A stretch of 64,000 nt of DNA from contig NZ_WNXQ01000003.1 in NCBI RefSeq assembly GCF_009789075.1, positions 1-64,000 on the forward strand, in the 5' to 3' direction. The position numbers and the translations under genes were made by a program. The notes below the pieces were generated by a model. It was given only the letters and a program-made list of their open reading frames with translations, had not been told where the DNA came from and made no database searches. Origin of the DNA: Pseudooceanicola pacificus (GTDB taxonomy: Bacteria; Pseudomonadota; Alphaproteobacteria; Rhodobacterales; Rhodobacteraceae). Shown here one piece after another: positions 1 through 8,572 of the stretch (positions within the stretch are counted from its first letter, which is position 1; each line of letters starts with the position of its first letter).

Positions 1-121
1 TCTCGTCAAACGGGTTCATCGACATCTTGACGTTGGCGAGATCGACACCGCTGCCGTCCGATTTCACACGGACCTTCACGTTGTAGTCGATCACGCGTTT
101 CACAGGCACGAGCACCTTCAT
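1..121 (-). CDS. etfB: Electron transfer flavoprotein beta subunit, N-terminal part (cut by window edge)
   Basis: The 40 visible codons read [18 protein letters not shown] and then [15 protein letters not shown], the near-invariant N-terminus of bacterial EtfB. EtfA/EtfB accepts electrons from acyl-CoA dehydrogenases and passes them to ETF-ubiquinone oxidoreductase. The ATG (121-119) has an AAGGAG ribosome site about 9 bases upstream. It lies 67 bases downstream of the CitE-type lyase gene on the same strand. Two acyl-CoA dehydrogenases nearby would need this carrier, but etfBA is usually a housekeeping pair, so operon membership is unproven. The rest of the gene is outside the window. Confidence 0.93.
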   Translation of the reverse strand, partial: MKVLVPVKRVIDYNVKVRVKSDGSGVDLANVKMSMNPFDE

Positions 122-188
122 CAGGAGTTTCTCCTTATACTGACCTAATGGACGCGGGACTTTTGCACCCGCCGGATTGCGTATCGGA

Positions 189-980
189 CTAGGGCAGCTG
201 CGCCGCCGCGAGGATGGCACGGGCGCGGGCCCTGACCGGCGCGTCGACCATTTCGCCTCCGACGGATGCGGCGCCCCCTCCCGAGGCGAGAACACGGGTC
301 GCCCAGGCGATTTCCCCCGCGTCCGGAGCGAAGGCGGCTTTGACCACCGGAACCTGCCGGGGATGGATGCAGAGCTTGCCGGCCATGCCGAGGGCGCGCG
401 CGTGGTGCGCATCGCCCGCCAGTTCCTCGGGGTCGTCGAGCCGCGTCGTGACCCCGTCTATCGGTGCGGCGATCCCGGCAAGGCGCGCTGCAAGCACCAG
501 CTCGGACCGTGCAGGCAGCAGCAGGTCGCGGTTGTGCGCCATTCCGATGTCGGCGCAATAATCCACCGACCCGAAGATGAGCCGTTGCACGCAGGTCAGC
601 GCGGCGATGTCCCGCGCGGCTGCGATCCCGCGGGCCGTTTCCACCAGACAGAAGAGCGCGACCTCGGCGAGGCAAGCCGCCACCCCGGCTATCTGCGCGG
701 GCTCCTCGGACTTGGGCAGGATAACCGCGCTCGGACGAAGCGCGGCAGCCGCGCGAACGTCGGCCTCGTGCCATTCGGTGCCGACCGGATTGATGCGCAC
801 GATGACGGGCAGGTCCGTGAAATCGCGGGTCAGCAGGGCGCGGGCGGCGTCCTTGTCTTCCCCGGCCACCGCATCCTCGAGGTCCAGGATCACTGCGTCG
901 GGCCCGACCGCCGCCGCTTTGGCAAAGCGTTCGGGTCGGTTGGCGGGCACGAAGAGCAGCGTGCGCAGCGAGTCGGGCAT
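189..980 (-). CDS. HpcH/HpaI (CitE-type) CoA-ester lyase, probable citramalyl-CoA lyase
   Basis: This 263-aa protein is a CitE/HpcH-HpaI TIM-barrel lyase. The N-terminal strand is [15 protein letters not shown], the metal/substrate motif is VILDLEDAV (about residues 30-38), and the C-terminal GKLCIHPRQ motif is present. The family cleaves 3-hydroxyacyl-CoA esters to acetyl-CoA plus an oxo-acid. The ATG overlaps the stop of the upstream hydratase (TAATG), which fixes the start and implies translational coupling. With the CoA-transferase and hydratase upstream it resembles Ccl of itaconate degradation, giving acetyl-CoA and pyruvate. Malyl- or beta-methylmalyl-CoA lyase is the main alternative. 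Confidence 0.85.
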   Translation of the reverse strand: MPDSLRTLLFVPANRPERFAKAAAVGPDAVILDLEDAVAGEDKDAARALLTRDFTDLPVIVRINPVGTEWHEADVRAAAALRPSAVILPKSEEPAQIAGVAACLAEVALFCLVETARGIAAARDIAALTCVQRLIFGSVDYCADIGMAHNRDLLLPARSELVLAARLAGIAAPIDGVTTRLDDPEELAGDAHHARALGMAGKLCIHPRQVPVVKAAFAPDAGEIAWATRVLASGGGAASVGGEMVDAPVRARARAILAAAQLP

Positions 981-1822
981 TACCATTCCGCGGTGGCCTC
1001 CATGCTGATCGGACCGTGGGGCTGCGAGGTCCAGAGTTTCCAGGCGTCTCCGTTGGGCGTGGCGTGGAGGATCATCTCTCCCGGACCGAAGATCGGGGCC
1101 AGGCTGCGGAAGCTGAAGTGACGCGGCGCGGCACCGCGAAGATTGGCCGCGTATTGGCATAGCATCGTGGCCTGCAGCGGACCGTGGATGACGAGGCCGG
1201 GATAGAGTTCCTCGGTCCGCGCATACGGAGAATCGTAGTGAATCCGGTGACCGTTGAACGTCAGCGCGGAGTAGCGGAAGAGCAGCGGCTCAGCCACTGT
1301 GAGCTGGACGCGGTGCGCGCCTTCCGGCGCGGGGTGGGGCGTGCCGCTCGCATCCGATTCCGACGGGGCAGGCGCGTCGTGGTAGACGATGTCCTGCCGT
1401 TCCGTCAGCGCGTGCTGTCCGTCGCAGTCCACGTGATGCCGGAGGGTGACAAAACACAAGGTTCCGCTGCGGCCCTGCTTGACGCTGACATCCTCGATCA
1501 CCGACCGGCGGGACACGTAGCCTCCGATCCGGATCGGTTCGAAGACCTCCAGGACCCCGCCGGCCCACATGCGGCGCGGCAGCGGGACCGGAGGAAGAAA
1601 GCCGCCACGCGCCGGATGTCCGTCGGGACCGAGGTCTGCCGTAGGAACGGCCGGCTGACCGAGGCAGAAGTGAATGAGCATCGGTGCGATCGCGCCGAGC
1701 TCGCTCGGGGATGTCCGATCGAAGGTCGCGTTGAACCGTGCAACCAGCGCCGGGGTCAGCGCTTCGCCGCTGGCCTCCTCGCGGCCGATCCAGCCTTTCA
1801 GTCGCTCAATGTCCAGGTCCAT
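980..1822 (-). CDS. FAS1-like/MaoC (HTD2-type) hydratase, probable itaconyl- or mesaconyl-CoA hydratase
   Basis: The 280-aa product has a double hot-dog layout: an N-terminal FAS1-like dehydratase half and a C-terminal MaoC-like half containing RYSALTFNGHRIHYDSPYA (about residues 185-205), where the His and Asp form the hydratase active site. The length and architecture match mesaconyl-C4-CoA hydratases and itaconyl-CoA hydratase (Ich). The CoA-transferase stop is followed by GTGATG, so start could be GTG 1825 or ATG 1822; ATG was chosen. It sits between the CoA-transferase and the CitE-type lyase, exactly where a hydration step is needed before C-C cleavage. Confidence 0.82.
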   Translation of the reverse strand: MDLDIERLKGWIGREEASGEALTPALVARFNATFDRTSPSELGAIAPMLIHFCLGQPAVPTADLGPDGHPARGGFLPPVPLPRRMWAGGVLEVFEPIRIGGYVSRRSVIEDVSVKQGRSGTLCFVTLRHHVDCDGQHALTERQDIVYHDAPAPSESDASGTPHPAPEGAHRVQLTVAEPLLFRYSALTFNGHRIHYDSPYARTEELYPGLVIHGPLQATMLCQYAANLRGAAPRHFSFRSLAPIFGPGEMILHATPNGDAWKLWTSQPHGPISMEATAEW

Positions 1823-1825
1823 CAC

Positions 1826-2929
1826 TTAGTCCGCCGTTTTGAGAGGCGCGAGCGCCGGCACCGGGCCGAACACCTGGGTCTGATCGCGCCAGACCGGCGC
1901 TGGTGCGGGAAAGGACACCGGCCCGTTTGGCGTATCGACGGTGATGCGCCGCAGGTGCGGATGCACGGACAGACCTGCCATGTCATTGACGGAAGCGAGC
2001 GCAATGTCGGCGCGCTGCAAGACGGCGATCGCCTCGGCGCCGTCGCGGGTCTGGAACCCTGCGGTAACGAGCGCATCGGTTTCCGCCCGGTTCGCCACCC
2101 GTGCGGTGTTGGTCGCAAACCGCGGGTCGCGGGCAAGTTCGGGCCGGCCCAGGAACACATCGCAGAGCTTCGCCCATTCCCGGTCGCTCTGGACAGAGAT
2201 CAGGATCCGGCTGTTGTCCCGCGCGGCGAAGACGCCGTAAGGGGCGATGGACGGATGCGCCATCCCGACACGCCGGGGCGGCTTCCCCCCCTCATGGTTC
2301 AAAAGCGGCACCGTAAGCCAGTCGGCAATCACGTCGAACATGGAGACCGAGATCGCTGCGCCCGTCCCCGTCTTTCCCCGGCGGAGGAGCGCCTCGAGGA
2401 TTGCGCCGTAGGCGGTGGATCCGGTGGCGATGTCGACGACGGAGATACCAACGCGCGAAGGTTCATCGGGGCCCCCGGTGATCGAACACAGGCCCGCTTC
2501 CGCCTGGATCAGCAAGTCATAGGCCTTCCGGTCGGCCAGGGGGCCGTCTTCGCCGTAACCGGTGATGGAACAGGTGATGAGCCGCGGATAGTCTTGGGCG
2601 AGCCTTTCGGCCCCGAACCCCAGCCGCGCCAGCGCGCCGCGCTTGAGGTTCTGCACCAGGACGTCCGCCTCCTCCAGATGCCGGGCGAGCGCGGCCTTGC
2701 CCTCTTGTGACGCGAGGTCGAGCGTGACCGAGATCTTGCCGCGGTTCAGCCAGACGAAATAGCTGGATTGACCCTGCGCCACGTCATCGTAGCCGCGCGC
2801 GAAATCGCCTTCCGGCCGTTCGATCTTGATAACCTCGGCCCCCGCATCGGCCAGCCGCGCGGTGGCAAAGGGTGCGGCGACCGCCTGTTCGATGGCGACA
2901 ACCTTGATGCCGTCCAGAGGCAGGTCCAT
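1826..2929 (-). CDS. CaiB/BaiF family CoA-transferase, probable dicarboxylate CoA-transferase
   Basis: A 367-aa class III CoA-transferase. Visible hallmarks are the N-terminal LDGIKVVAIEQAVAAPFAT with a DAGAEVIKIERPEGD strand, and the catalytic Asp region SVVDIATGSTAYGAI (about residue 170). These enzymes move CoA between a donor such as succinyl-CoA and a carboxylate by a half-sandwich mechanism. The start overlaps the upstream dehydrogenase stop by one base (TGATG). In the proposed itaconate route it would make itaconyl-CoA (Ict-like). Family assignment is firm; the substrate is inferred only from the operon. Confidence 0.85.
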   Translation of the reverse strand: MDLPLDGIKVVAIEQAVAAPFATARLADAGAEVIKIERPEGDFARGYDDVAQGQSSYFVWLNRGKISVTLDLASQEGKAALARHLEEADVLVQNLKRGALARLGFGAERLAQDYPRLITCSITGYGEDGPLADRKAYDLLIQAEAGLCSITGGPDEPSRVGISVVDIATGSTAYGAILEALLRRGKTGTGAAISVSMFDVIADWLTVPLLNHEGGKPPRRVGMAHPSIAPYGVFAARDNSRILISVQSDREWAKLCDVFLGRPELARDPRFATNTARVANRAETDALVTAGFQTRDGAEAIAVLQRADIALASVNDMAGLSVHPHLRRITVDTPNGPVSFPAPAPVWRDQTQVFGPVPALAPLKTAD

Positions 2930-4080
2930 CAGAACGACCTCGGCATCTGCAGAACGTGTTCCGCCACGTAGGACAGGATCAGGTTGGTGGAGATCGGCGC
3001 CACCTGGTAGAGCCGGGTCTCGCGGAACTTGCGCTCCACATCGTATTCATTGGCAAAGCCGAAGCCGCCATGAAACTGGATGCAGGCATTCGCCGCTTCC
3101 CAGGATGCCTTGGCCGCGAGGTACTTGGCCATGTTTGCCTGGGCGCCGCAGTCCAATCCGCTGTCGTAGCGCCGACAGGCGTCGAAGCGCATCAGGTTGG
3201 CGGCCTCGACCTCGATATACGCCTCGGCGATGGGAAACTGCACGCCCTGGTTCTGTCCGATAGGACGCCCAAAAACCTCGCGTTCGGAAACGTATTTGCT
3301 GACACGCTCGGTGAACCAGTACCCGTCGCCGATGCACTCCGCTGCGATGAGCACGCGCTCGGCATTGAGGCCGGTCAGGATGTATTTGAACCCCTTGCCC
3401 TCTTGCCCGATCAGGTTTTCCTCGGGGATTTCCAGGTTGTCGAAGAAAAGCTCGTTGGTTTCGTGGTTCACCATGTTCGGGATCGGCTTGACCGTCATCC
3501 CGCTTTTCATGGCTTCCTTGATGTCGACGAGAAAGATGGAGAGGCCCTCGGATTTCTTCTTCACCTCCGAGAGCGGCGTCGTCCGTGCCAGAAGGATCAT
3601 CAGGTCCGAGTGCTGGACCCGGCTGATCCAGACCTTCTGTCCGTTGATGACGTAGCGGTCGCCCTTCTTCACGGCGGTGGTCCTGAGCTGCGTCGTGTCG
3701 GTGCCCGTCGTCGGCTCGGTGACCCCCATGGACTGCAGGCGCAGTTCGCCGGACGCGAGCTTTGGCAGGATGCGGTTCCTCTGTTCATCGGACCCATGCC
3801 GGACGAGCGTGTTCATGTTGTACATCTGGCCGTGGCAGGCGCCGGAATTGCCGCCCGACCGGTTGATCTCCTCCATGATGACCGACGCTTCGGTCAGGCC
3901 CAGGCCCGAGCCGCCGTACTCTTCGGGGATCAGTGCAGCCATCCAGCCTTCGCGCGTCAGCGCTTCGACGAAATCCTCCGGATAGGCTCGCTTTTCATCG
4001 ACCTTGCGGTGGTATTCGTCGGGAAACTGGGCGCAGAGGGCACGTACCCCCTCGCGGATGTCCTGGTAGTCTTCGTTCAT
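2929..4080 (-). CDS. Acyl-CoA dehydrogenase
   Basis: FAD-dependent acyl-CoA dehydrogenase of 383 aa, first gene of the operon. The middle domain has LQSMGVTEPTTGTDT and YVINGQKVWISR (flavin and substrate contacts), and the C-terminal domain has CIQFHGGFGFANEYDVERKF. The usual catalytic-Glu motif YEGT near the C-terminus is absent; the segment here reads YQVAPISTNLI, as in the isovaleryl/glutaryl-like branch. Two ATGs lie at 4086 and 4080; neither has a strong ribosome site. Electrons should go to ETF. An acyl-CoA dehydrogenase is also found beside itaconate genes in Pseudomonas (PA0879), where its role is unclear. Confidence 0.85.
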   Translation of the reverse strand: MNEDYQDIREGVRALCAQFPDEYHRKVDEKRAYPEDFVEALTREGWMAALIPEEYGGSGLGLTEASVIMEEINRSGGNSGACHGQMYNMNTLVRHGSDEQRNRILPKLASGELRLQSMGVTEPTTGTDTTQLRTTAVKKGDRYVINGQKVWISRVQHSDLMILLARTTPLSEVKKKSEGLSIFLVDIKEAMKSGMTVKPIPNMVNHETNELFFDNLEIPEENLIGQEGKGFKYILTGLNAERVLIAAECIGDGYWFTERVSKYVSEREVFGRPIGQNQGVQFPIAEAYIEVEAANLMRFDACRRYDSGLDCGAQANMAKYLAAKASWEAANACIQFHGGFGFANEYDVERKFRETRLYQVAPISTNLILSYVAEHVLQMPRSF

Positions 4081-4143
4081 GGTCATGGTCCACGGCTTCG
4101 TTCAACTGCGCGTTCGGCCATGACCTAGATCGCCCGGCGCCAT

Positions 4144-4165
4144 CTCACAAATATTGCTTTGTGAG
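4144..4165. promoter_or_regulatory. Perfect inverted repeat, candidate LysR operator
   Basis: Arms CTCACAAA and TTTGTGAG are exact reverse complements separated by TATTGC. The site lies between the divergent dehydrogenase operon (start 4080) and the LysR gene (start 4224), followed by an AT-rich stretch (4172-4190) that could hold the lysR -10. The position and dyad fit a LysR-type recognition site controlling both directions. Confidence 0.6.
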
Positions 4166-4223
4166 GTCAGCCATATAAATAATATATATCAAGGCGAGCG
4201 AGACGATTTCAAAGGAGCGTGCC

Positions 4224-5156
4224 GTGGACCTGAGGCAGTTGAGATATTTTCGCGCCATTGCCGACGAAGGGTCGATCTCCGCTGCGTCCCAGGTTCTGGG
4301 CATCGCTCAACCGGCGCTTTCCCTGCACGTGCGGAATATGGAAGAGCACCTGGGAACGAAATTGCTGATCCGGCAGGCCCGTGGTGTTGCCTTGACCGAA
4401 GCAGGGGCATTCCTTCTGCACCGCGCGCGGGTCTTTCTGGACGAAATCGCCAGCCTCGAAGACGACGTCCGAAATCTCGGGGCGTCGCCCAGGGGTGATG
4501 TGCGCCTTGGCTTGCCCGGAACGATTGGCGGCATCCTGTCGGTGCCCCTGGTTCTTGCCGCGAGAGACAGGTTTCCGGGTGTCCGCCTGACGATCAGCGA
4601 CGCGATGAGCGGCTTTGTACTGAACTGGCTTCGCGAAGGCCTCATAGACCTGGCTGTGCTCTACATGCCCGCAGAGGATCAACAGTTCAGATCCGACCTG
4701 CTGCTCAGCGAAGAGTTGGTCCTGCTTGCACCCGATCACATCGATCTGTCCGGGACGGTCGCGCCGGCGAGTTTGATGCACGTGCCGCTCATCCTGCCCA
4801 GTCCGGCTCACGGGTTGCGAACACTTCTGGACGGATGGGCCAAGCAGCACGATGTCAAGTTGACCGCGGAGGTCGAACTTGATTCCTACACCAACATCAT
4901 TTCGCTGGTCGAGCGCGGCATCGGGTGCTCTATCCTCCCGCGTCACGCCGTGATCGGAAGCGCCCGAGAGGGCAAATTCCAGCTGGCGCATTTCGAAGAC
5001 AAAGACCTGCGCCGGAATGTGTATCTCGTTCAGCGGCGCAGCGGACAGTCGAGCCATGCGAGCGAGGCGGTCGCAAATCTCGCCCAACTCGTTGTCGCGG
5101 ATCTTGTTCGCTCCGGAACTTGGGCCGGAGCGCGTTCAGTCGATCACAGCGACTGA
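4224..5156 (+). CDS. LysR family transcriptional regulator
   Basis: A 310-aa LysR-type regulator. The winged HTH occupies residues 1-60 (MDLRQLRYFRAIADEGSIS, then SQVLGIAQPALSLHVRNME) and the periplasmic-binding-like effector domain follows from about residue 90. The GTG start has AAAGGAG at 4211-4217, six bases upstream, which decides it over later candidates. Divergent from the CoA-transferase/hydratase/lyase operon with a palindrome between, it is the obvious regulator of that operon, as LysR genes are in known itaconate clusters. The inducer is inferred, not seen. Confidence 0.92.
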   Translation: MDLRQLRYFRAIADEGSISAASQVLGIAQPALSLHVRNMEEHLGTKLLIRQARGVALTEAGAFLLHRARVFLDEIASLEDDVRNLGASPRGDVRLGLPGTIGGILSVPLVLAARDRFPGVRLTISDAMSGFVLNWLREGLIDLAVLYMPAEDQQFRSDLLLSEELVLLAPDHIDLSGTVAPASLMHVPLILPSPAHGLRTLLDGWAKQHDVKLTAEVELDSYTNIISLVERGIGCSILPRHAVIGSAREGKFQLAHFEDKDLRRNVYLVQRRSGQSSHASEAVANLAQLVVADLVRSGTWAGARSVDHSD

Positions 5157-5185
5157 CGCGGGTGATGTGCCCAAGACCGATGATC

Positions 5186-5971
5186 TCAGCGATACACGTG
5201 CGACGACCCGAACAGATTGGCGCCGATCCAGTCGGCGGAGCGCTTGATGTCGCTGGCGAGGCCTTCGATCTGTGCCCGCGACTGCTGCCCGGCGATTGAA
5301 ATGCCGCTCAGCCCGTAACGTGGGCGGGACATGGCATCGGTCACCACCGAAGCGGTGATTTCAAGGCCAGTGAACAGATTGCCGAAATCAAAGGCGAACC
5401 CGCATTTGCGAGCTGTCTCGACATCCGCAAGGTAGTCTTCGAACGGCGGCGCCGCCTGCCAGTGGAGCTTGTCGAAGGTCTGCCGCAGCACCTTTTCCGG
5501 CGGGTTCTGAAACGCGGCATAGCAGCGACCGACCGCACCGACATATGCGGGCAAGCGCGCACCAAGGTTCATGTCGACCCGCACGGTTTTCGACGACGAT
5601 GCGCGATTGCTCAGGACGATGCGTTCGTCAGCGGTGATGTTCCATAGACAGATCAGGCTGCTGTGCTTTCGCGACAGCTCTTCGATTTCGGGTGTGACAA
5701 GTTCGACCGGATTTGTCGTCAGAAGCGGGGCCGCGAGCCCGAGCAATCCGAGCCCGGGGGAGTAGGTCTTGGTGTCGTCGTCGAAGGTGATGAGGCCTTC
5801 CTGAACGAGCGTGCCGAGAATGTTGAAGCTGCTGCTCGCGCTCACTCCCGTGGCACGCGCGATCTGGTTCACGCCGGTCGGCGTCCCGAGTTCCGAAACG
5901 TATCTGAGGATGCGCAGACCGTTCTGTACGGCCCCGACGGATTTTCCCTTTATCGTGTCATCTTTTGCCAT
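5186..5971 (-). CDS. IclR family transcriptional regulator
   Basis: A 261-aa IclR-type regulator: N-terminal winged HTH (AVQNGLRILRYVSELGTPTG, GVSASSSFNILGTLVQEGL; residues 14-65), then the GAF-like effector-binding domain with LVTPEIEELSRKHSSLICLW and a C-terminal RYGLSGISIAGQ strand typical of IclR. It is the last gene of the minus-strand block behind the SDR (97-base gap) and probably regulates the surrounding catabolic genes. An AGGA lies about 12 bases upstream of the ATG, so translation initiation looks weak. Confidence 0.9.
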   Translation of the reverse strand: MAKDDTIKGKSVGAVQNGLRILRYVSELGTPTGVNQIARATGVSASSSFNILGTLVQEGLITFDDDTKTYSPGLGLLGLAAPLLTTNPVELVTPEIEELSRKHSSLICLWNITADERIVLSNRASSSKTVRVDMNLGARLPAYVGAVGRCYAAFQNPPEKVLRQTFDKLHWQAAPPFEDYLADVETARKCGFAFDFGNLFTGLEITASVVTDAMSRPRYGLSGISIAGQQSRAQIEGLASDIKRSADWIGANLFGSSHVYR

Positions 5972-6068
5972 GTCGGTTCACCATCCTGCTTTTGGTCGCA
6001 TATCGGCCTACGCGGTCCTGAGCCAGATTGTCTTTTGCCCGAAACACAGGGTTCCGGGCAAGCTTGGT

Positions 6069-6989
6069 TCACACGGGGTCCCAAGAGAATACATCGCTCG
6101 ATACGTCTAACGGATAGAAGTCAGATTTCAGCGCCGGGATAGCATGTTCCGCAATATCGGCGACCGTCCAGCCTTCACCCCTGTGCACCGAACGAACCGG
6201 TCTGGGCTGGCTGAAGAGGAAGATCTCGTTGTTGCGCACGCAGAAGATCTGCCCGCTCACCTCCTGGGCCGCGTCCGACAGCAGGTAGGCCGCCATGGCC
6301 GCGACCTTGTCGGGCGTCATCTGCTGAAGCTTCGACACGCGGGCCCTCTGCTCGTCGCTGTCGACCTTGATCGAGCTGATCATCCGGCTCCACGCGAAGG
6401 GAGCGATGCAGTTCGAGCGGACACCGAACCTCTGCATGTCGAGGGCGATGGATTTGGACATGCCCACAAGCGCCATCTTTGCCGCAGAATAATTCGCCTG
6501 CGCCACGTTGCCGATCAAGCCGGACGTCGACGTCATGTGCACGAAGGCGCCGCTACCCTGATCCTTGAAATGCGGGGCAGCCGCGCGGCTGACGTTGAAG
6601 CTTCCGTAGAGATGAACCTTGAGCACCTGGTCGAACTGCTCCGCCGACATCTTGTGAAAGAACCCGTCTCTCAGGACGCCGGCGTTGTTCACCACCCCGT
6701 CGATTCTGCCGAATGCGTCGAGCGCGGCGGCGATCATCGCTTCGGCGCCCTCCGGATCGCTCACGCTGGACGTATTGGCGACCGCCTGCCCACCGGCGTC
6801 GATGATTTCCGCGACGACCTGATGTGCGGGTCCGGCATCCCCGCCGCTCCCGTCGAGCGCCGCTCCGATGTCGTTCACGACGACCGAGGCGCCTTCGGCT
6901 GCGGCGGCCAGGGCGATCGCCCTGCCGATCCCGCCGCCGGCGCCGGTCACCACGATGGACTTGCCCTCAAGCATGGATGTCTTGCTCAT
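6069..6989 (-). CDS. SDR family 3-hydroxyacyl-CoA-type dehydrogenase
   Basis: A 306-aa short-chain dehydrogenase. It has the NAD(P) motif VVTGAGGGIGRAIA, the NNAGVLRD strand, and the catalytic Tyr/Lys in YSAAKMA. The long C-terminal extension after the VSGQIF strand resembles the dehydrogenase unit of peroxisomal multifunctional enzyme type 2 (17-beta-HSD4-like), which oxidises (3R)-hydroxyacyl-CoA. The start at 6989 follows GGGAGG with good spacing; a GTG at 7010 would extend into the upstream gene and has no ribosome site. It follows the dehydrogenase and R-hydratase-like genes, making a beta-oxidation set. Confidence 0.85.
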   Translation of the reverse strand: MSKTSMLEGKSIVVTGAGGGIGRAIALAAAAEGASVVVNDIGAALDGSGGDAGPAHQVVAEIIDAGGQAVANTSSVSDPEGAEAMIAAALDAFGRIDGVVNNAGVLRDGFFHKMSAEQFDQVLKVHLYGSFNVSRAAAPHFKDQGSGAFVHMTSTSGLIGNVAQANYSAAKMALVGMSKSIALDMQRFGVRSNCIAPFAWSRMISSIKVDSDEQRARVSKLQQMTPDKVAAMAAYLLSDAAQEVSGQIFCVRNNEIFLFSQPRPVRSVHRGEGWTVADIAEHAIPALKSDFYPLDVSSDVFSWDPV

Positions 6990-7006
6990 GGTTTTTCCTC
7001 CCAGGG

Positions 7007-8161
7007 TCACAAACCGTTTTTGATGAGTTGCCGTGCGATGAGCAGCTGCTGGATCTGGCTGGTGCCTTCGTAGATCCGAAAGAGCCGCACATCGCGGTAG
7101 AACCGCTCAACGGCGTATTCGGTCATGTAGCCCGCCCCGCCGTGGACCTGGACCGCCCGATCGGCGATCCGGCCCACGGCCTCTGTCGCGAAGTATTTCA
7201 GAGCCGAGGCATTGGTTCGCGCGGCCCCGGCAGCGTCGTATTCGACTGCGGTGCTGCGCACCAACGCCTGCGCCGCCGAAAATTCGGTGTAGCTGTCCGC
7301 AATCAACGCCTGGATCAGCTGGAATTCGGCGATTGCCTGGCCGAACTGGCGGCGGTTGGTGGCAAAGGCCAGCATCTCCTGGATGAGGCGCTTGCACATG
7401 CCAGTTGCCAGAGCGCCGATGTGAATGCGACCGCGATCCAGAACCCGCATGGCAAGTTTGAACCCTTGCCCCGGCTCATGCCCGATGATCGCGCTCGCCG
7501 GGACGCGGACGTTATCGAAGATGACGTCGCAGGTTGTCGTTCCGCGCTGCCCCATCTTCTTGTCCTTGGCGCCAAGCGTTATGCCGGGCGCATCGGCCGG
7601 CACGAGGAAGGCGGAAATTGCCCCTGCGCCCGTCTGTTCGAAATCGGTGCGCGCCATGACCGTGAACAGTCCCGCGCGCGTGGCATTGGTAATGTAGCGC
7701 TTGGTTCCCGAGATCAGGTAATCGTCGCCGTCCCGGATCGCCTTTGTCTTGAGGCTCGCAGGATCGGAGCCCGAGTCCGGCTCGGTCAATGCGAAGGACG
7801 CGATCATTTCCCCGCTGGCAAGCTTGGGAAGATACCGCTCCTTTTGCTCTTCCGTCCCTTCGAGGATCAGGCCGCGCGCGCCGATGCCGATGTTGGTCCC
7901 GAAGAGAGACCGGAAGGCCGGTGCCGTCTGGCCCAGGATCATGGCGATCTCGGACTCCTGACGGCAGTTCAGCCCGATGCCCCCGTGATCCGGCGAAATG
8001 GTCAGGCCGAACAGGCCCAGATCCTTCATCTCACCGACCAGATCTTCGGGGATCTCGTCGGTTTCCTCGACGTGCATCTCGTTCGGCTTCAAGCGCTCGG
8101 TCACGAAACGTTCGATCGCATCTCGCAATTGCGCGAAGGTTTCGTCGTCAATATTGGTCAT
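7007..8161 (-). CDS. Acyl-CoA dehydrogenase
   Basis: A 384-aa acyl-CoA dehydrogenase with a classical layout. The N-terminal helical domain is followed by FALTEPDSGSDPASLKT and YLISGTKRYITNA, then QVHGGAGYMTEYAVERFYRD, and the catalytic Glu lies in IYEGTSQIQ near the C-terminus. It would desaturate the acyl-CoA made by the CoA-transferase or ligase of the facing operon, giving the substrate for the hydratase pair. Start codon and upstream hydratase stop overlap by one base (TGATG). Confidence 0.9.
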   Translation of the reverse strand: MTNIDDETFAQLRDAIERFVTERLKPNEMHVEETDEIPEDLVGEMKDLGLFGLTISPDHGGIGLNCRQESEIAMILGQTAPAFRSLFGTNIGIGARGLILEGTEEQKERYLPKLASGEMIASFALTEPDSGSDPASLKTKAIRDGDDYLISGTKRYITNATRAGLFTVMARTDFEQTGAGAISAFLVPADAPGITLGAKDKKMGQRGTTTCDVIFDNVRVPASAIIGHEPGQGFKLAMRVLDRGRIHIGALATGMCKRLIQEMLAFATNRRQFGQAIAEFQLIQALIADSYTEFSAAQALVRSTAVEYDAAGAARTNASALKYFATEAVGRIADRAVQVHGGAGYMTEYAVERFYRDVRLFRIYEGTSQIQQLLIARQLIKNGL

Positions 8162-8568
8162 CAGAAGGGTTCTTTCTGTCTGGTAGAGACTTGGTCGACG
8201 AGGCGGAGTTCACCCTCGATCAGACGTACGCCGTCGGCGGTCGTCACATGGACGTGGTAGCCATCGCCGGTATCGAGAAGTTCGCCGCCCGCGATCAGTG
8301 CGACGCCGACGGGCGCGGGTTTCGAAAACCGGACGTCCATCACTTGCGGCACGGCCCCGAGCGTCGTCTCGACGGCCTGCATCAGAAGCGACAAGCCAAG
8401 GGTGCCGTGATTGATCGGTACGCCGAACGGTGTGCCTTCGGCAAAAGCCGGATCGACATGGATCGGATTGAAATCGGCGGTCAGCGCGGCATAGCGGGCC
8501 GTCTTGGTGGCACTCGTGTCGATGCGCACCGACGTCAGCAGAGGCGGCAGATTGTGGTCAGATGCCAT
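8161..8568 (-). CDS. MaoC-like (R)-specific enoyl-CoA hydratase, single hot-dog
   Basis: A 135-aa single hot-dog protein with the hydratase-2 motif YAALTADFNPIHVDPAFA (Asp/His pair) and the conserved GVPINHGTLGLSLL helix. The start at 8568 is set by GGGCGGAG upstream and the stop of the preceding gene five bases away; longer frames run into that gene. The adjacent upstream gene is another hot-dog protein without this motif, so the two probably form a heterodimeric hydratase, as in split steroid side-chain hydratases (ChsH1/ChsH2 type). Confidence 0.82.
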   Translation of the reverse strand: MASDHNLPPLLTSVRIDTSATKTARYAALTADFNPIHVDPAFAEGTPFGVPINHGTLGLSLLMQAVETTLGAVPQVMDVRFSKPAPVGVALIAGGELLDTGDGYHVHVTTADGVRLIEGELRLVDQVSTRQKEPF

Positions 8569-8572
8569 GACG

